Positions 24,267-33,522 are shown, numbered from the stretch's first letter. The stretch: DNA of 34,598 nucleotides from Acidobacteriota bacterium (GCA_029263395.1 JAJCXO010000243.1:1-34598), one strand, 5' to 3'. Numbers and translations are program-made. The notes: generated by a model from the sequence alone, not told the origin.

Positions 24267-25232
24267 TCAGCCGAACAAGTACTCGTTGAGGAGTACTTCT
24301 AGCAGTGAGGATTCCTCGTCGACGGCGGCTTCAGCGATCAGGCTGACACTTTCAGCATTAAGCCAACTCAACACTCCGAGGTTGCCATCAAAAGCCAACC
24401 CTCTGAGGTCATGGGTAGTGTTTTCGGCCTGTCGGGCAGCCTGAAGTAGACCCTGTCCGACGCTCACTGAACGCTCGAGGCGAAGCCAAAGCTCACCCGC
24501 TAGCGCAAGGTCGCTGGCGAAGCGCCGGTTGCGAAGTTCTCGTGGTGAGCGACCGCTGGCCGGCCGCGGCGTGAACGCTGCAAGGCCATGCTTGACGGCG
24601 TATTGACTGAATTTTCTCTCGGACGGTTGGGCGCCGTGAAACAATGCGTCGAATACCCCCTCACCACCCAACTCGGCGAGCACTCTCCGGTCCGAGGCCT
24701 CGAGTTCAACCGTCAGCGGTTGCACGCATGCAGCCCCTGCGTCGGCAAGGCTTTTGCAGCCTCGTTCCCACAGATCGACCGAGTCGGTTAGTCCAGGTAT
24801 GAGTGGCCAAACCGCCAGCGAGCTAGTAGGTAAAAAAGCCAATTCCTCGAGATTGCCAGAAAGCAATGGGCGCAGCAGATCATAGACCACAACGTCGGCG
24901 GGAGCGCTGAGAGTTTCGCCAGGCTGCAGCTGAACCAAGACTGAGGTTCCCCCCTCCAATTCTGACAACCAGTCATCACGTGTTGAGTCTTCATCTCCAT
25001 CAAGCGCGATCGGCGGCAAATAGAACAATCCGTCGAGCGTGGAGGTATCGCGGCTCGGAAAACCGGTCCTGGTGTCGTGTTGACCATCGAGGTTTCGCAA
25101 CTTGCTCGCCCCAAGATCTGTCCACGAGCCTCCCGCTTGGAGCCACTTTCGTGGAGCATGGGAAATCCAGAACCGGGCTGGCTCTGGCAAGTACTGAGAC
25201 AATCCCGTTCGCCGTTGACCGCGGGGGTTCAC
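24267..25232 (-). CDS. protein of unknown function, translationally coupled to ribE
   Basis: A 321-aa soluble protein starting with GTG at 25232, whose GTGA overlaps the ribE stop. No cofactor or metal motif is evident. The middle (LLSGNLEELAFLPTSSLAVW, PLIPGLTDSVDLWERGCKSL, DAGAACVQPLTVEL) alternates strands and helices in a way that resembles a TIM-barrel half with a conserved Cys pair region. The C-terminus is helical. It has no resemblance to ribBA or ribH, the usual next genes in a riboflavin operon. Position at the end of ftsY-ribD-ribE suggests a role linked to flavin synthesis or use, but that is inference. I do not recognise the family. Confidence 0.7.
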   Translation of the reverse strand: MNPRGQRRTGLSQYLPEPARFWISHAPRKWLQAGGSWTDLGASKLRNLDGQHDTRTGFPSRDTSTLDGLFYLPPIALDGDEDSTRDDWLSELEGGTSVLVQLQPGETLSAPADVVVYDLLRPLLSGNLEELAFLPTSSLAVWPLIPGLTDSVDLWERGCKSLADAGAACVQPLTVELEASDRRVLAELGGEGVFDALFHGAQPSERKFSQYAVKHGLAAFTPRPASGRSPRELRNRRFASDLALAGELWLRLERSVSVGQGLLQAARQAENTTHDLRGLAFDGNLGVLSWLNAESVSLIAEAAVDEESSLLEVLLNEYLFG

Positions 25233-25843
25233 GATGGAGCAGACCCTGTAGTCAGCAGCGCTCTCTGGACGTACTTGGCCAAGACGTCAGCTTCGTAATT
25301 GACCTGATCGCCATCGACCAGATCCCCTAAAGTAGTCGCGGCAAGGGTATGGGGAATCAGCGCCACCTCGAAGTGGCTCGCGTCTAACTTCGAAACCGTG
25401 AGGCTTGTCCCGTCGATAGTGACCGATCCCTTCTCCACCACAAAACTCTGATACTCATCAGGTAGAGAGAACCCGAGTTCTCGATGCCCCAACTGGTCTC
25501 GGCGATGAACGACTTCTAGAACACCATCGACATGTCCTTGGACCCAGTGCCCTCCAAGTGGATCTCCCATCCTCAGGGCTGGTTCAAGATTAACGGGAGA
25601 GCCCAACAAAAGTTTGCCCAGGGTCGTGCGCCTTAGAGTCTCGGGGCCGGCCTCGACCACACAATGCTCAGACCCACTCTCCGTGAGAGTCAGACACACT
25701 CCAGCAATCGCCAAACTATCACCGATTTTCAGCCGCTCGGTTAATGCTGGACTAAGACCGACTACGAACCTTCGGCCGCCATCCGACGAGGGCCGCGGCT
25801 CTTCGATCAGCCTGCCAATTTCGCTGACAAGTCCTGTAAACAT
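25229..25843 (-). CDS. ribE: riboflavin synthase alpha chain
   Basis: A 204-aa enzyme that dismutates two 6,7-dimethyl-8-ribityllumazines into riboflavin and a pyrimidine. It shows the two-fold internal repeat of lumazine-binding barrels. The first begins MFTGLVSEIGRL with GDSLAIAGVCLTLTE. The second has GHWVQGHVDGVLEV and KGSVTIDGTSLTVSKL. The N-terminal MFTG is needed for trimer formation. Length is normal. Its start overlaps the end of ribD by 37 bp and its stop overlaps the next gene by 4 bp. Confidence 0.97.
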   Translation of the reverse strand: MFTGLVSEIGRLIEEPRPSSDGGRRFVVGLSPALTERLKIGDSLAIAGVCLTLTESGSEHCVVEAGPETLRRTTLGKLLLGSPVNLEPALRMGDPLGGHWVQGHVDGVLEVVHRRDQLGHRELGFSLPDEYQSFVVEKGSVTIDGTSLTVSKLDASHFEVALIPHTLAATTLGDLVDGDQVNYEADVLAKYVQRALLTTGSAPS

Positions 25844-26922
25844 CGCTTTCTAAATCCGCTGAGGATGACATCGTCACCACGGCGCTCGCAGCGTAGTCTG
25901 TCGAGTCGTGGCGCAGCTGACAACGGATCGAAGCCGGCCCCGCCCAGCGGGCCGAGAGCGCCCGAGCCGCCGATCAGAAGTGGAGCACAATCAACCGCCA
26001 CTCGATCGTATAAGCCTGCTTGAATAAAAGCTGCTGCTACCGTGCTACCACCTTCTATCAACAGACTCTGAACCCCCCTCCGATGCAAATCAATAAGCAC
26101 GTCCGATGGTGTGACTTGGTCTAGGTGAACAACTATGGCTCCGCGGTCTTGGAGGCGCTGAGCCGAGCCCGCAAGCTCTTCGGTGTAGATTAAGACTTCG
26201 CCAGGGATATCGAACATCTTGGAGTCTATGGGAGTTCTCAATCGACGATCGAGCACTACCCGAAGATTGGGGCGCTTGGCCCGACTCAGGCGGCGATCGA
26301 GGCTCGGGTCATCGTCCAAGACAGTTCCGATGCCAACGAGAATTGCATCGTTTCGTTCTCTCTGATCGAGGCCCCAATGCCGACCCGCAGGCGACGAAAT
26401 CCACTGGCTATCTCGTTTCGCGGTAGCGATCTTGCCGTCGAGACTCATCGCCCATTTCACCGTGACCGCAGGCCGATGTTCGGTCTTGGAGATCAGATAC
26501 CGCCAATTGAGCCGAACTGCTTCGTCCGAAAACATACCCGAAGTCACTTCGATTCCGGCGGTGCGCAGGCGCTCGAAGCCACAACCGTTGACTCCCGAGT
26601 TAGGGTCTCGATGGCAGGCGACCACCTGTTTCACACCTGCCTCAAGAATAGCTTCGGAGCAAGGAGGTGTCCGTCCATGATGATTACAGGGTTCAAGCGT
26701 GACAAAAAGTGTCGCACCCCGTGCCTTCTCCCCTGCCTCTAACAGAGCTTCTGCTTCGGCATGGGCTCCGCCTACTTGACGGTGATAGCCAGTACCGATG
26801 ACTTCCCGACCTCGCACTACAACTGCACCAACCATCGGATTCGGAGAAGTGCGGTACCGCCCCTTCTTAGCTAGCCGCAGTGCTTGGCGGAGGTAGGGTG
26901 CAAAACTTTCCGTCGTCGACAT
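25807..26922 (-). CDS. ribD: bifunctional riboflavin deaminase/reductase RibD
   Basis: A 371-aa two-domain enzyme for the second and third steps of riboflavin synthesis. The N-terminal cytidine-deaminase-like domain (1-145) has SPNPMVGAVVV, the zinc motif HAEAEAL and EPCNHHGRTPPCSEAI (usual PCSHHGRTPPC; the Asn for Ser is minor). The C-terminal NADPH reductase domain (about 148-360) has VKWAMSLDGKIA, DAILVGIGTVLDDDPSL and LLIEGGSTVAAAFI. Length is normal. The gene begins 12 bp after ftsY and overlaps ribE. Confidence 0.97.
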   Translation of the reverse strand: MSTTESFAPYLRQALRLAKKGRYRTSPNPMVGAVVVRGREVIGTGYHRQVGGAHAEAEALLEAGEKARGATLFVTLEPCNHHGRTPPCSEAILEAGVKQVVACHRDPNSGVNGCGFERLRTAGIEVTSGMFSDEAVRLNWRYLISKTEHRPAVTVKWAMSLDGKIATAKRDSQWISSPAGRHWGLDQRERNDAILVGIGTVLDDDPSLDRRLSRAKRPNLRVVLDRRLRTPIDSKMFDIPGEVLIYTEELAGSAQRLQDRGAIVVHLDQVTPSDVLIDLHRRGVQSLLIEGGSTVAAAFIQAGLYDRVAVDCAPLLIGGSGALGPLGGAGFDPLSAAPRLDRLRCERRGDDVILSGFRKRCLQDLSAKLAG

Positions 26923-26934
26923 GTCTACACTCGT

Positions 26935-27921
26935 TCAGTCGAACAGCGCCGCCGCAAATTCACGAGAATCGAATTCCACTAGGTCTTCGGGTAATTCGCC
27001 TACCCCCAGAAACAGTACTGGCAGGCCCAGGTCACGGGCTACGGCGACTGCCATCCCGCCCTTTGCAGTGCCATCGAGTTTGGTCAGCACAACTCCATCA
27101 AGCTCGACAGTCTTGGCGAACTCTTTAGCTTGTGCCAGGGCATTGTGACCAGTTGTCGCATCAAGAACTAAAAGAGTACGACGGCGCCAGCCTTCTGCCT
27201 CACGATCGATAACGCGACCGATTTTGGCTAGCTCCTCCATCAGGTGACTCTTGGTATGCAACCGCCCAGCCGTGTCCACAATCAAATGGTCTATCCTTCG
27301 AGCCTTCGCCGCCTGAACCGCATCGAAGACTACCGCAGCCGGATCGCCTCCGGCCTTCTGGCGAATGACCCCTACCCCGAGCCGTTCTCCCCATAATGCG
27401 ATCTGCTCGATTGCAGCAGCACGAAAAGTATCGCCGGCAGCAAGCAAAACGGCCTGCTTGCGATCGAGCAGCCAACGGGCGAGTTTGGCGATGGTCGTCG
27501 TCTTCCCCACTCCATTGACGCCTACCACCAACGTAATCATCGGACCCGTCGTCAAATCACCAGGCTTCGGTGTCTTGTCCAGTAGATCGGAAATCTCAAC
27601 CGCCAGAATACGGCGCAACTCGGCAGGATTCGCAATATCAGTATCGCGAGATCGCTCCTTCAGTCGCTCCACGAGTTCAAGCGAAGTTTCAACTCCTAGA
27701 TCCGCCGAAATCAGGCTTTCTTCAAGGTACTCTAGCGTCTCATCATCGAGTACGACCCGGCCCTTGAGCGCCGCATCCATTCGACCCAGGAGCTCAGTAT
27801 GGGTCATAAAAAGACCGCGTTTGAGCTTCTTCCAGAGCCCTCGCTTCTCCTCAGTGGAGGGAAGCGTCGCCTCGGAAGCAAGTTCGAGGCGTTCTAAACC
27901 GTCTGTACCTTGAGACTTCAT
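26935..27921 (-). CDS. ftsY: signal recognition particle receptor FtsY
   Basis: A 328-aa SRP-family GTPase that docks ribosome-SRP complexes at the inner membrane. The ATG at 27921 is preferred (GGAG about 9 bp upstream) over an in-frame TTG at 27945. A short acidic/basic A region (1-40) precedes the N domain, which has EYLEESLISADLGVE. The G domain follows with GVNGVGKT (134-141), AAGDTFRAAAIEQI, DTAGRLH and TKLDGTAKGG. The A domain is short, as in many non-enteric FtsY proteins. It is flanked by roadblock/HD-GYP genes upstream and ribD downstream. Confidence 0.97.
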   Translation of the reverse strand: MKSQGTDGLERLELASEATLPSTEEKRGLWKKLKRGLFMTHTELLGRMDAALKGRVVLDDETLEYLEESLISADLGVETSLELVERLKERSRDTDIANPAELRRILAVEISDLLDKTPKPGDLTTGPMITLVVGVNGVGKTTTIAKLARWLLDRKQAVLLAAGDTFRAAAIEQIALWGERLGVGVIRQKAGGDPAAVVFDAVQAAKARRIDHLIVDTAGRLHTKSHLMEELAKIGRVIDREAEGWRRRTLLVLDATTGHNALAQAKEFAKTVELDGVVLTKLDGTAKGGMAVAVARDLGLPVLFLGVGELPEDLVEFDSREFAAALFD

Positions 27922-28026
27922 TCTTGCGGGGGCTCCAAGAGGCAAAACGACCTCGCCTCATCTCATGCGGAGTGAAGCTTTACTTGGTCGTAGCGACCAC
28001 CTTCTGTGTTAGCTGAGAGATCTCGG

Positions 28027-28392
28027 TTAGCTAAAGATCTCGCGGGCGATCTCGTCTCGAGCAGTCAAGAGTGTGCTCCGCGCCCGAGCTACCAGAGCTG
28101 GCCGTCGCTGGACAAGCACGAGATAGTAACCGTCCGGTAACGGTGTAGCATAGAGGTGGATATCAGATTTTTCTATATGTAGGACTTCGGTCGTCCCAAG
28201 ATCGGCACGACTGAGTATCCCAGCCAATTGGCGCAGGTAGATACCGACATAGGCACCAGCAATCTTCATTTGAAAAGGCTGGAACTCGGTATTTGTCAGA
28301 TCGACAGTTTCGCCGGTCTCGTCGAGAAACAGAACGGCAATTGCACCTTCATTATGAGCCAGGAGGTTGGCGAGTGTGTATTGAAATGGCAT
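28027..28392 (-). CDS. roadblock/LC7-domain protein
   Basis: A 121-aa single-domain protein of the roadblock/LC7 (MglB-like) fold. The motifs AIAVLFLDETGETVDL, GAYVGIYLRQL and SDIHLYATPLPDGYYLVLVQ are typical. Such proteins usually regulate small Ras-like GTPases as dimers. No MglA-type GTPase is in this window. The gene starts 12 bp after the HD-GYP gene and precedes ftsY by about 105 bp, so it likely belongs to the same transcript. Confidence 0.85.
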   Translation of the reverse strand: MPFQYTLANLLAHNEGAIAVLFLDETGETVDLTNTEFQPFQMKIAGAYVGIYLRQLAGILSRADLGTTEVLHIEKSDIHLYATPLPDGYYLVLVQRRPALVARARSTLLTARDEIAREIFS

Positions 28393-28404
28393 GGGCTCAA
28401 CTCG

Positions 28405-30444
28405 TCACAGTTTTGGAAGCCTAAGGACGTCGGCTCTCGGACTCTCAGATTCTGCTGATGGAGTGGGTCTTGTCTGGCCCGCGGGAGAAGGCCACGGTGC
28501 TGATGGTCGCGGAGCAGACAGCCGTGATGCGGGCGGACGTGGCAAAGATGCCGATCGGACAGCGGAAGTCGATTCAATTGCAGCAGGACGAGGTGCGGTC
28601 GACGCTCTAGACTCCTGCGGCCCTGCGGTCTGCGTTTTCGCTGACCGCATCTCGGGGGCCCGCAAGACATCCGGCCTCGGAATTGTCGATGACGAACCTC
28701 CTGACTGTGGCTTCGAGAGATCCATCTTGATCTGACCAGCATCCCACGCAAGAAGAAATGCTGTCACGATCTTGGCGTCAAAGCGCTTTCCCGTCAACTT
28801 CTTGATGGTCTGCAAAGCGAATTCCGGAGAGGAAGCGGTCTGGTAAGGACGATTGGTGGTAATCGCGTCGAAGGTATCCGCGACTCCGATGATCCTCGCC
28901 ATCAGCGGTATCTGTTCGCCTTTCAAACCGTCAGGGTAACCCGAACCGTTCCACGCTTCATGGTGCCAGCGAATCCCGGGAAGATGATCCCGCAAGGCAG
29001 AGATTGGCTCGACGATATCAGCACCAATGACCGGATGTAGTTTCATCTGATCAAACTCTTCAGGCGTCAGCACACCATGCTTCTTCAAGACCTGATCCTC
29101 GACGCCGATTTTGCCGATATCGTGAAGCACTGCACTGATCCAGACCTTTTCTTGCATGTCCTTCGGCAAGCCAAGATATCGTGCGATCGCTCGACTGTAA
29201 GAGGCTACTCGCTCTGAATGACCACGAGTATAAGGGTCCTTGGCATCGATAGCGGCGGCAAAAGCCCGGATAGAGCTAATAAAGAGCTGGCGATTGACTT
29301 CTGCGGCTCGCTGCAGCCGAGCAATGTAGCTCTGGACAGTATCCGACATACGATTGAAGTCGGCAGCCAATTCTGCAACCTCGAAACTCAGCCCTTCGGT
29401 GGAGACCCTTCGATCAAAGTGTCCAGCCGCAATCTCGTGAGTTGCTTCGGCCAGACGCTGAATCGGCAGGCTGAAGCCTCGGGCAGCAAACAGCGCTAGA
29501 ACAAGAGCTAAGAGAACAGCCAACGCAGAGAACAGCAGGATTCTAACCACGAGCAACCGTACCTGTTGAAACGCGACTCGAGAAGTTCGATGAGCGACGA
29601 CCCCCCAGCCGGTAGCGTGCACGGGCACGACTTGCGCCAGCGTGGGTTCGTCCTTACCCCCAACCCGAAGTGACAGTTCGCGAGTGACATTGACCGGCTG
29701 GGCGGCGAATTGGTTCACCAATTCTGATTCTAGGAGTGCCTGTTCGATATCCGGCTTCAGCGAAGCTGACCATAGGCGCTTACCGCCAGCATCGATCAAC
29801 AAGAGCTCTTCTATGTTCAGCCCAGCTTGAGCGGCCGCTGCGGAGCGCAGGACCAACGGCACAAAAGCCTGTATAACCAGAGTTTCATCTTGGCCAGGGA
29901 CAGGTATGGGAACAGTGATGACCGCCGCAGGCATCTCGGCCCAGTCAACAAATCGGTAGTCGACTTCCCCGGAAGCTCGAGCTTCTTGAAACGTCTGTTG
30001 CATCAGCTCGATAACGGCTTCGTCGCCACTCTGCCTGGAAGTAAATCCCTTGCCTGTTGGCGGAATGACCATGAAAGCCTTCATGTCATGCGCTTGCTCG
30101 CGGGCGAAACGCTGCAGATAGGAACCGGCCCAGTCCTGACTCAGCCGTTGCCCAAGATCTCCGAAACCAGGAGCAGCGATCAATCCGCGCCCAATCTGTT
30201 CGAGTTGCAGGGCCTTCTGTTCCAACCCATCGCTCAACAGTTGAGCAAAACCCTGGGCGGAAAGCGTCAGCAGTTCCTTCTCTTTGACTTTCAGGGCGTC
30301 CCTATTCGCTCCAAGCAGGTAAAAACTGCTCAGCAGCAAAGGAACAATCCCAGTCAGTAACAGCATGAGAAACAGCAAATGCTGAAGCTTGACCCGCCTT
30401 GCGGCTACTGGATTCACTGGGAGTCGCGGATCGGCTTGACTCAA
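28405..30444 (-). CDS. membrane HD-GYP c-di-GMP phosphodiesterase with HAMP domain
   Basis: A 679-aa sensor enzyme. A first membrane helix (about 20-45), a periplasmic Cache-like sensor (50-290), a second helix (about 298-325) and a HAMP linker lead to an HD-GYP domain (about 395-575) that should hydrolyse c-di-GMP. Key residues are His441-Asp442 in LHDIGKIG, HHEAWNGSGYPDG with Gly502-Tyr503-Pro504, and ADTFDAITTNRPYQ. A Pro/Ser/Ala/Arg-rich tail of about 100 residues follows, bounded by RPDVLRAP and RADVLRLP. The start is a TTG at 30444 with no clear ribosome site; a GTG nine codons on is an alternative. It is the likely first gene of the operon running to ftsY and the rib genes, and a natural antagonist of the GGDEF enzyme at 18880. 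Confidence 0.93.
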   Translation of the reverse strand: MSQADPRLPVNPVAARRVKLQHLLFLMLLLTGIVPLLLSSFYLLGANRDALKVKEKELLTLSAQGFAQLLSDGLEQKALQLEQIGRGLIAAPGFGDLGQRLSQDWAGSYLQRFAREQAHDMKAFMVIPPTGKGFTSRQSGDEAVIELMQQTFQEARASGEVDYRFVDWAEMPAAVITVPIPVPGQDETLVIQAFVPLVLRSAAAAQAGLNIEELLLIDAGGKRLWSASLKPDIEQALLESELVNQFAAQPVNVTRELSLRVGGKDEPTLAQVVPVHATGWGVVAHRTSRVAFQQVRLLVVRILLFSALAVLLALVLALFAARGFSLPIQRLAEATHEIAAGHFDRRVSTEGLSFEVAELAADFNRMSDTVQSYIARLQRAAEVNRQLFISSIRAFAAAIDAKDPYTRGHSERVASYSRAIARYLGLPKDMQEKVWISAVLHDIGKIGVEDQVLKKHGVLTPEEFDQMKLHPVIGADIVEPISALRDHLPGIRWHHEAWNGSGYPDGLKGEQIPLMARIIGVADTFDAITTNRPYQTASSPEFALQTIKKLTGKRFDAKIVTAFLLAWDAGQIKMDLSKPQSGGSSSTIPRPDVLRAPEMRSAKTQTAGPQESRASTAPRPAAIESTSAVRSASLPRPPASRLSAPRPSAPWPSPAGQTRPTPSAESESPRADVLRLPKL

Positions 30445-30513
30445 TGCAACAGGCTCGTAAGAAGTCGTGAGGCGAAACGGAAGTCTCTATTAGGCACTTT
30501 GACGAAAGCAAAC

Positions 30514-30538
30514 TGTGGGATGGCGGTGACATCCCACA
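30514..30538 (-). terminator. probable terminator after aroB
   Basis: TGTGGGATG-(7 nt)-CATCCCACA is a perfect 9-bp stem about 60 bp past the aroB stop. On the minus strand it is followed by GTTTGCTTT, a partly T-rich tail. It would separate aroB from the HD-GYP operon. Confidence 0.6.
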
Positions 30539-30595
30539 AACCCCGGTCAAACCACCGAGGGTCTTCACACCTAGTATAGACCAAACGCTTGTATC

Positions 30596-31717
30596 TCAGG
30601 CGCTTAGCAGCTGGGCCAGAGGCTCGTGCAGGAAACTGGCCAACTCAGTGAGAACTTCCTGACGATCGATTCCCGCCACCATCTCTCCGCAGCCGAGCGC
30701 TCGCGGCAAGACCCAGGTCAGCCCACTCTCGCTGGCCTTCTTGTCGCGACTCATGAAATCCCACAACACGTTGGGATCAAGACGCGGCAGCAGAGGAAGC
30801 TCGAAACGCAAAAAAAGTCGTCGTAAGCGTTCGTGAAACTCTGAGTCGAGACCGCGGCGGCGAGCCAAACGATTGGCAAACAGAATGCCATACGCAACCG
30901 CTTCGCCGTGCCTTAAGCCTTGGTAGGACAGTACACCTTCGATCGCGTGGCCCAGGGTATGCCCGTAGTTGAGAATCCTCCGCCAATCACCTTCTTCGGG
31001 ATCAGCCTCGACAACGCCGCGCTTAGCCGCAACTGCTCCGGCTACGACTGGCGCCAGGGCGTGGGGATCCCCCGCGAGTAAATCGTCGAGCCTCGATTCA
31101 ACGAGTTCGAGTAACTCCGGAGCCAAAAGTGCCGCCATCTTGACGACTTCCACCAATCCCGATCGCAGTTCAGCCCGTGGCAAGGTTCTAAGCAACCGAG
31201 TATCTGAGATCACTCGCCGAGGATGATGGAATAAGCCGACAGTGTTCTTGCCACCCTTCAGGTCGATCGCTGTCTTGCCACCAACAGCTGCGTCAACCTG
31301 GGCGAGTAGCGTCGTCGGAACTTGGACATATTCGATACCACGCAAGAAACAGCCAGCGACAAAACCCCCAAGATCGCCGACCGTACCTCCCCCAAAAGTG
31401 ATGAGGCGGCTATCCCGTTTGCCGCCCGCAGCGAGCATTGTCTCCCACAGACTACCGGCATGTGCGAGGCTCTTTGCCTCTTCACCATCAGGAACCTCTA
31501 ACCGAACGTATCGCACTGCCCCCTTGCCCAGAACCTCGAAATAAGAGTTGTGCAACTCGAGCAATCGTGGCGAGGTCAAGACAAACACCGTACGGTCGGC
31601 TAGCCACTCACCTAGCGCGGGAGCGCTTCTCGTCAAGGCATCAACACCAATATCGACCACCGTCTGGCCTCCAGGGTGTTGAAGCCTCTGTCGATAGTCA
31701 ACCTCAGCGTCAGTCAT
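30596..31717 (-). CDS. aroB: 3-dehydroquinate synthase
   Basis: A 373-aa NAD- and metal-dependent enzyme for the second step of the shikimate pathway (DAHP to 3-dehydroquinate). Present are FGGGTVGDLGGFVAGCFLRG, VPTTLLAQVDAAVGGKTAID, LRSGLVEVVKMA, NYGHTLGHAIE (metal-binding His) and LRHGEAVAYGI. The ATG at 31717 is chosen; it overlaps the aspS stop as ATGACTGA. The frame also opens further upstream at 31744 inside aspS. Length is normal. It is last in a gamma-CA, aspS, aroB run. Confidence 0.96.
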   Translation of the reverse strand: MTDAEVDYRQRLQHPGGQTVVDIGVDALTRSAPALGEWLADRTVFVLTSPRLLELHNSYFEVLGKGAVRYVRLEVPDGEEAKSLAHAGSLWETMLAAGGKRDSRLITFGGGTVGDLGGFVAGCFLRGIEYVQVPTTLLAQVDAAVGGKTAIDLKGGKNTVGLFHHPRRVISDTRLLRTLPRAELRSGLVEVVKMAALLAPELLELVESRLDDLLAGDPHALAPVVAGAVAAKRGVVEADPEEGDWRRILNYGHTLGHAIEGVLSYQGLRHGEAVAYGILFANRLARRRGLDSEFHERLRRLFLRFELPLLPRLDPNVLWDFMSRDKKASESGLTWVLPRALGCGEMVAGIDRQEVLTELASFLHEPLAQLLSA

Positions 31718-33476
31718 CGGTCCCAACCTGAGGCCGGCACTCAATGCCTAGCTCTTCGAGTTGGCTGTCATCAACCACTGAGGGCGCCTCTGTCATCAGG
31801 CAAGAAGCTGATGTCGTCTTTGGAAACAAAATAACATCACGGATCGACGGTGCACCTGACATGAGCATGATCAGGCGGTCTAGTCCAAGAGCAATACCGC
31901 CATGCGGAGGTGGACCGTACTTCAACGCCTCCAGTAGAAAACCGAATCGAGCCTCGGCTTCTGCTGCACTGATTCCAAGTAAATCGAACACCCGGCGCTG
32001 CAAGTCACCGTCATGGATTCGGATCGACCCTCCTCCGAGCTCGATGCCATTCATCACTACATCGTATGCGCGAGAGCGAACGCGGCCAGGATCGGTCGCA
32101 ATAAGCTCCAAATCTCGTGGATCAGGGCTGGTAAAAGGATGATGCAGGGCATTCCAACCGTTCTCGGCGTCGCCATCGACAAGGGGAAACTCCTGTACCC
32201 ACAAGAAAGCATGCCTATTCGGTGGGATGAGGTCATAGGCCTTCGCCAGTTCCAGCCGCAGAGCCCCGAGCGCTCGAGCGACGGTCGCCTCCGGGCCTGC
32301 AATCAACAGAGCCAAGCCACCTTCAGCCAAGCCAAGCCTTTCGCTGACGCTCTCCAGCTCCGATTGGCTAAGGGCCTGTTTGACCTGAAACTGCAGCTCG
32401 CCATCGCGATGCCGAAGGGTCAGTGCCCCTTGGGCCCCGGCTCGGCGAGCGATCGAAACCCAGCCATCCACTTGTTTCCGGCTAGCATTGCTTGCCCCTG
32501 GAACGGCAAAACCCCGGATCACGCCACCACTCTCGATAGCCGCGCTGAAACCCCGAAAGCCACTCTCTCCGAGCAGGTCGGACAAGTCCGCGATCTCCAG
32601 GTCGAATCGCACATCCGGTCGATCGGAACCGTAGCGGGCCATCGCCTCTTGATAGGACAGCCGCGGAAACGGTGTTTCAATCTCGATTCCCGCCAATGGG
32701 AAAATCTCGGAGAACAGCCCCTCGATGAGAGTGATGACCTCGTCCTCGTCAGTGAACGAAATTTCGAGATCTACCTGAGTGAATTCAGGCTGTCGATCGG
32801 CTCGTAAGTCTTCATCTCGGAAGCATCGTGCGACTTGGTAATACCGTTCGAAACCACTCACCATCAAGAGTTGTTTGAAGAGTTGTGGCGATTGCGGCAG
32901 GGCATAAAACTGACAAGGAGCTTCTCGACTCGGCACCAGGTAGTCGCGAGCCCCCTCGGGCGTTGAGCGAGTCAAGATTGGGGTCTCTAGCTCTAGAAAA
33001 CCATGAGTCTCGAGAAACCGGCGCGTGGCACTCACAATCTGATGGCGGAGCAGAAAGTTGCGGGCCAACTCAGGGCGCCTGAGATCGAGGTAACGGTATC
33101 GCAAGCGCAATTCCTCGGAGGCCTCGGCATAGGATTCGAGGACAAACGGCGGAGTCTCCGCTCTCGAAATCACCGCCGCTCTGTCGACCCGAATCTCGAT
33201 CGCCCCAGTTGCTTTCTCGAGATTGATGTTGGCGTCATCGCGCGCCACAACCTCGCCCTCGATTTCGACTATCCATTCAGACCGGACCGGCTCAAGAACT
33301 GAATGTGCTTCAGAGGCGGTCTCGGGGTAGACGACCGCCTGGACTAATCCGCTGCGGTCGCGCAGGTCAAGGAACATCATCCCCCCAAGGTCGCGACGAC
33401 GATGAACCCAAGCCTTCAGTAGGACTCGTTGCCCCAAGTCTTCTGGCGTAAGCGTTCCAACATGCTGTCTCTTCAT
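31710..33476 (-). CDS. aspS: aspartyl-tRNA synthetase
   Basis: A 588-aa class II synthetase of the bacterial type. It has an N-terminal OB anticodon-binding domain (1-110), motif 2 RCFRDEDLRADRQPEFTQVD, a GAD insertion domain (about 290-410), and motif 3 GGIALGLDRLIMLMSG near the C-terminus. HHPFTSP before it is typical of bacterial AspS. Length is normal (590). The ATG follows AAGAGGTAG at good spacing. Whether it also charges tRNA-Asn (gatCAB-dependent) cannot be told here. It overlaps aroB by 8 bp. Confidence 0.97.
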   Translation of the reverse strand: MKRQHVGTLTPEDLGQRVLLKAWVHRRRDLGGMMFLDLRDRSGLVQAVVYPETASEAHSVLEPVRSEWIVEIEGEVVARDDANINLEKATGAIEIRVDRAAVISRAETPPFVLESYAEASEELRLRYRYLDLRRPELARNFLLRHQIVSATRRFLETHGFLELETPILTRSTPEGARDYLVPSREAPCQFYALPQSPQLFKQLLMVSGFERYYQVARCFRDEDLRADRQPEFTQVDLEISFTDEDEVITLIEGLFSEIFPLAGIEIETPFPRLSYQEAMARYGSDRPDVRFDLEIADLSDLLGESGFRGFSAAIESGGVIRGFAVPGASNASRKQVDGWVSIARRAGAQGALTLRHRDGELQFQVKQALSQSELESVSERLGLAEGGLALLIAGPEATVARALGALRLELAKAYDLIPPNRHAFLWVQEFPLVDGDAENGWNALHHPFTSPDPRDLELIATDPGRVRSRAYDVVMNGIELGGGSIRIHDGDLQRRVFDLLGISAAEAEARFGFLLEALKYGPPPHGGIALGLDRLIMLMSGAPSIRDVILFPKTTSASCLMTEAPSVVDDSQLEELGIECRPQVGTDD

Positions 33477-33501
33477 GAAATCTACCTCTTATAGCGAAAT
33501 C

Positions 33502-33522
33502 GCAGCCAAGCCTCGAGGCTGC
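33502..33522 (-). other. hairpin between gamma-CA and aspS
   Basis: GCAGCC-(9 nt)-GGCTGC lies immediately after the gamma carbonic anhydrase stop and about 25 bp before the aspS start. With no U-run, it may be a processing or attenuation element rather than a terminator. Confidence 0.35.
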
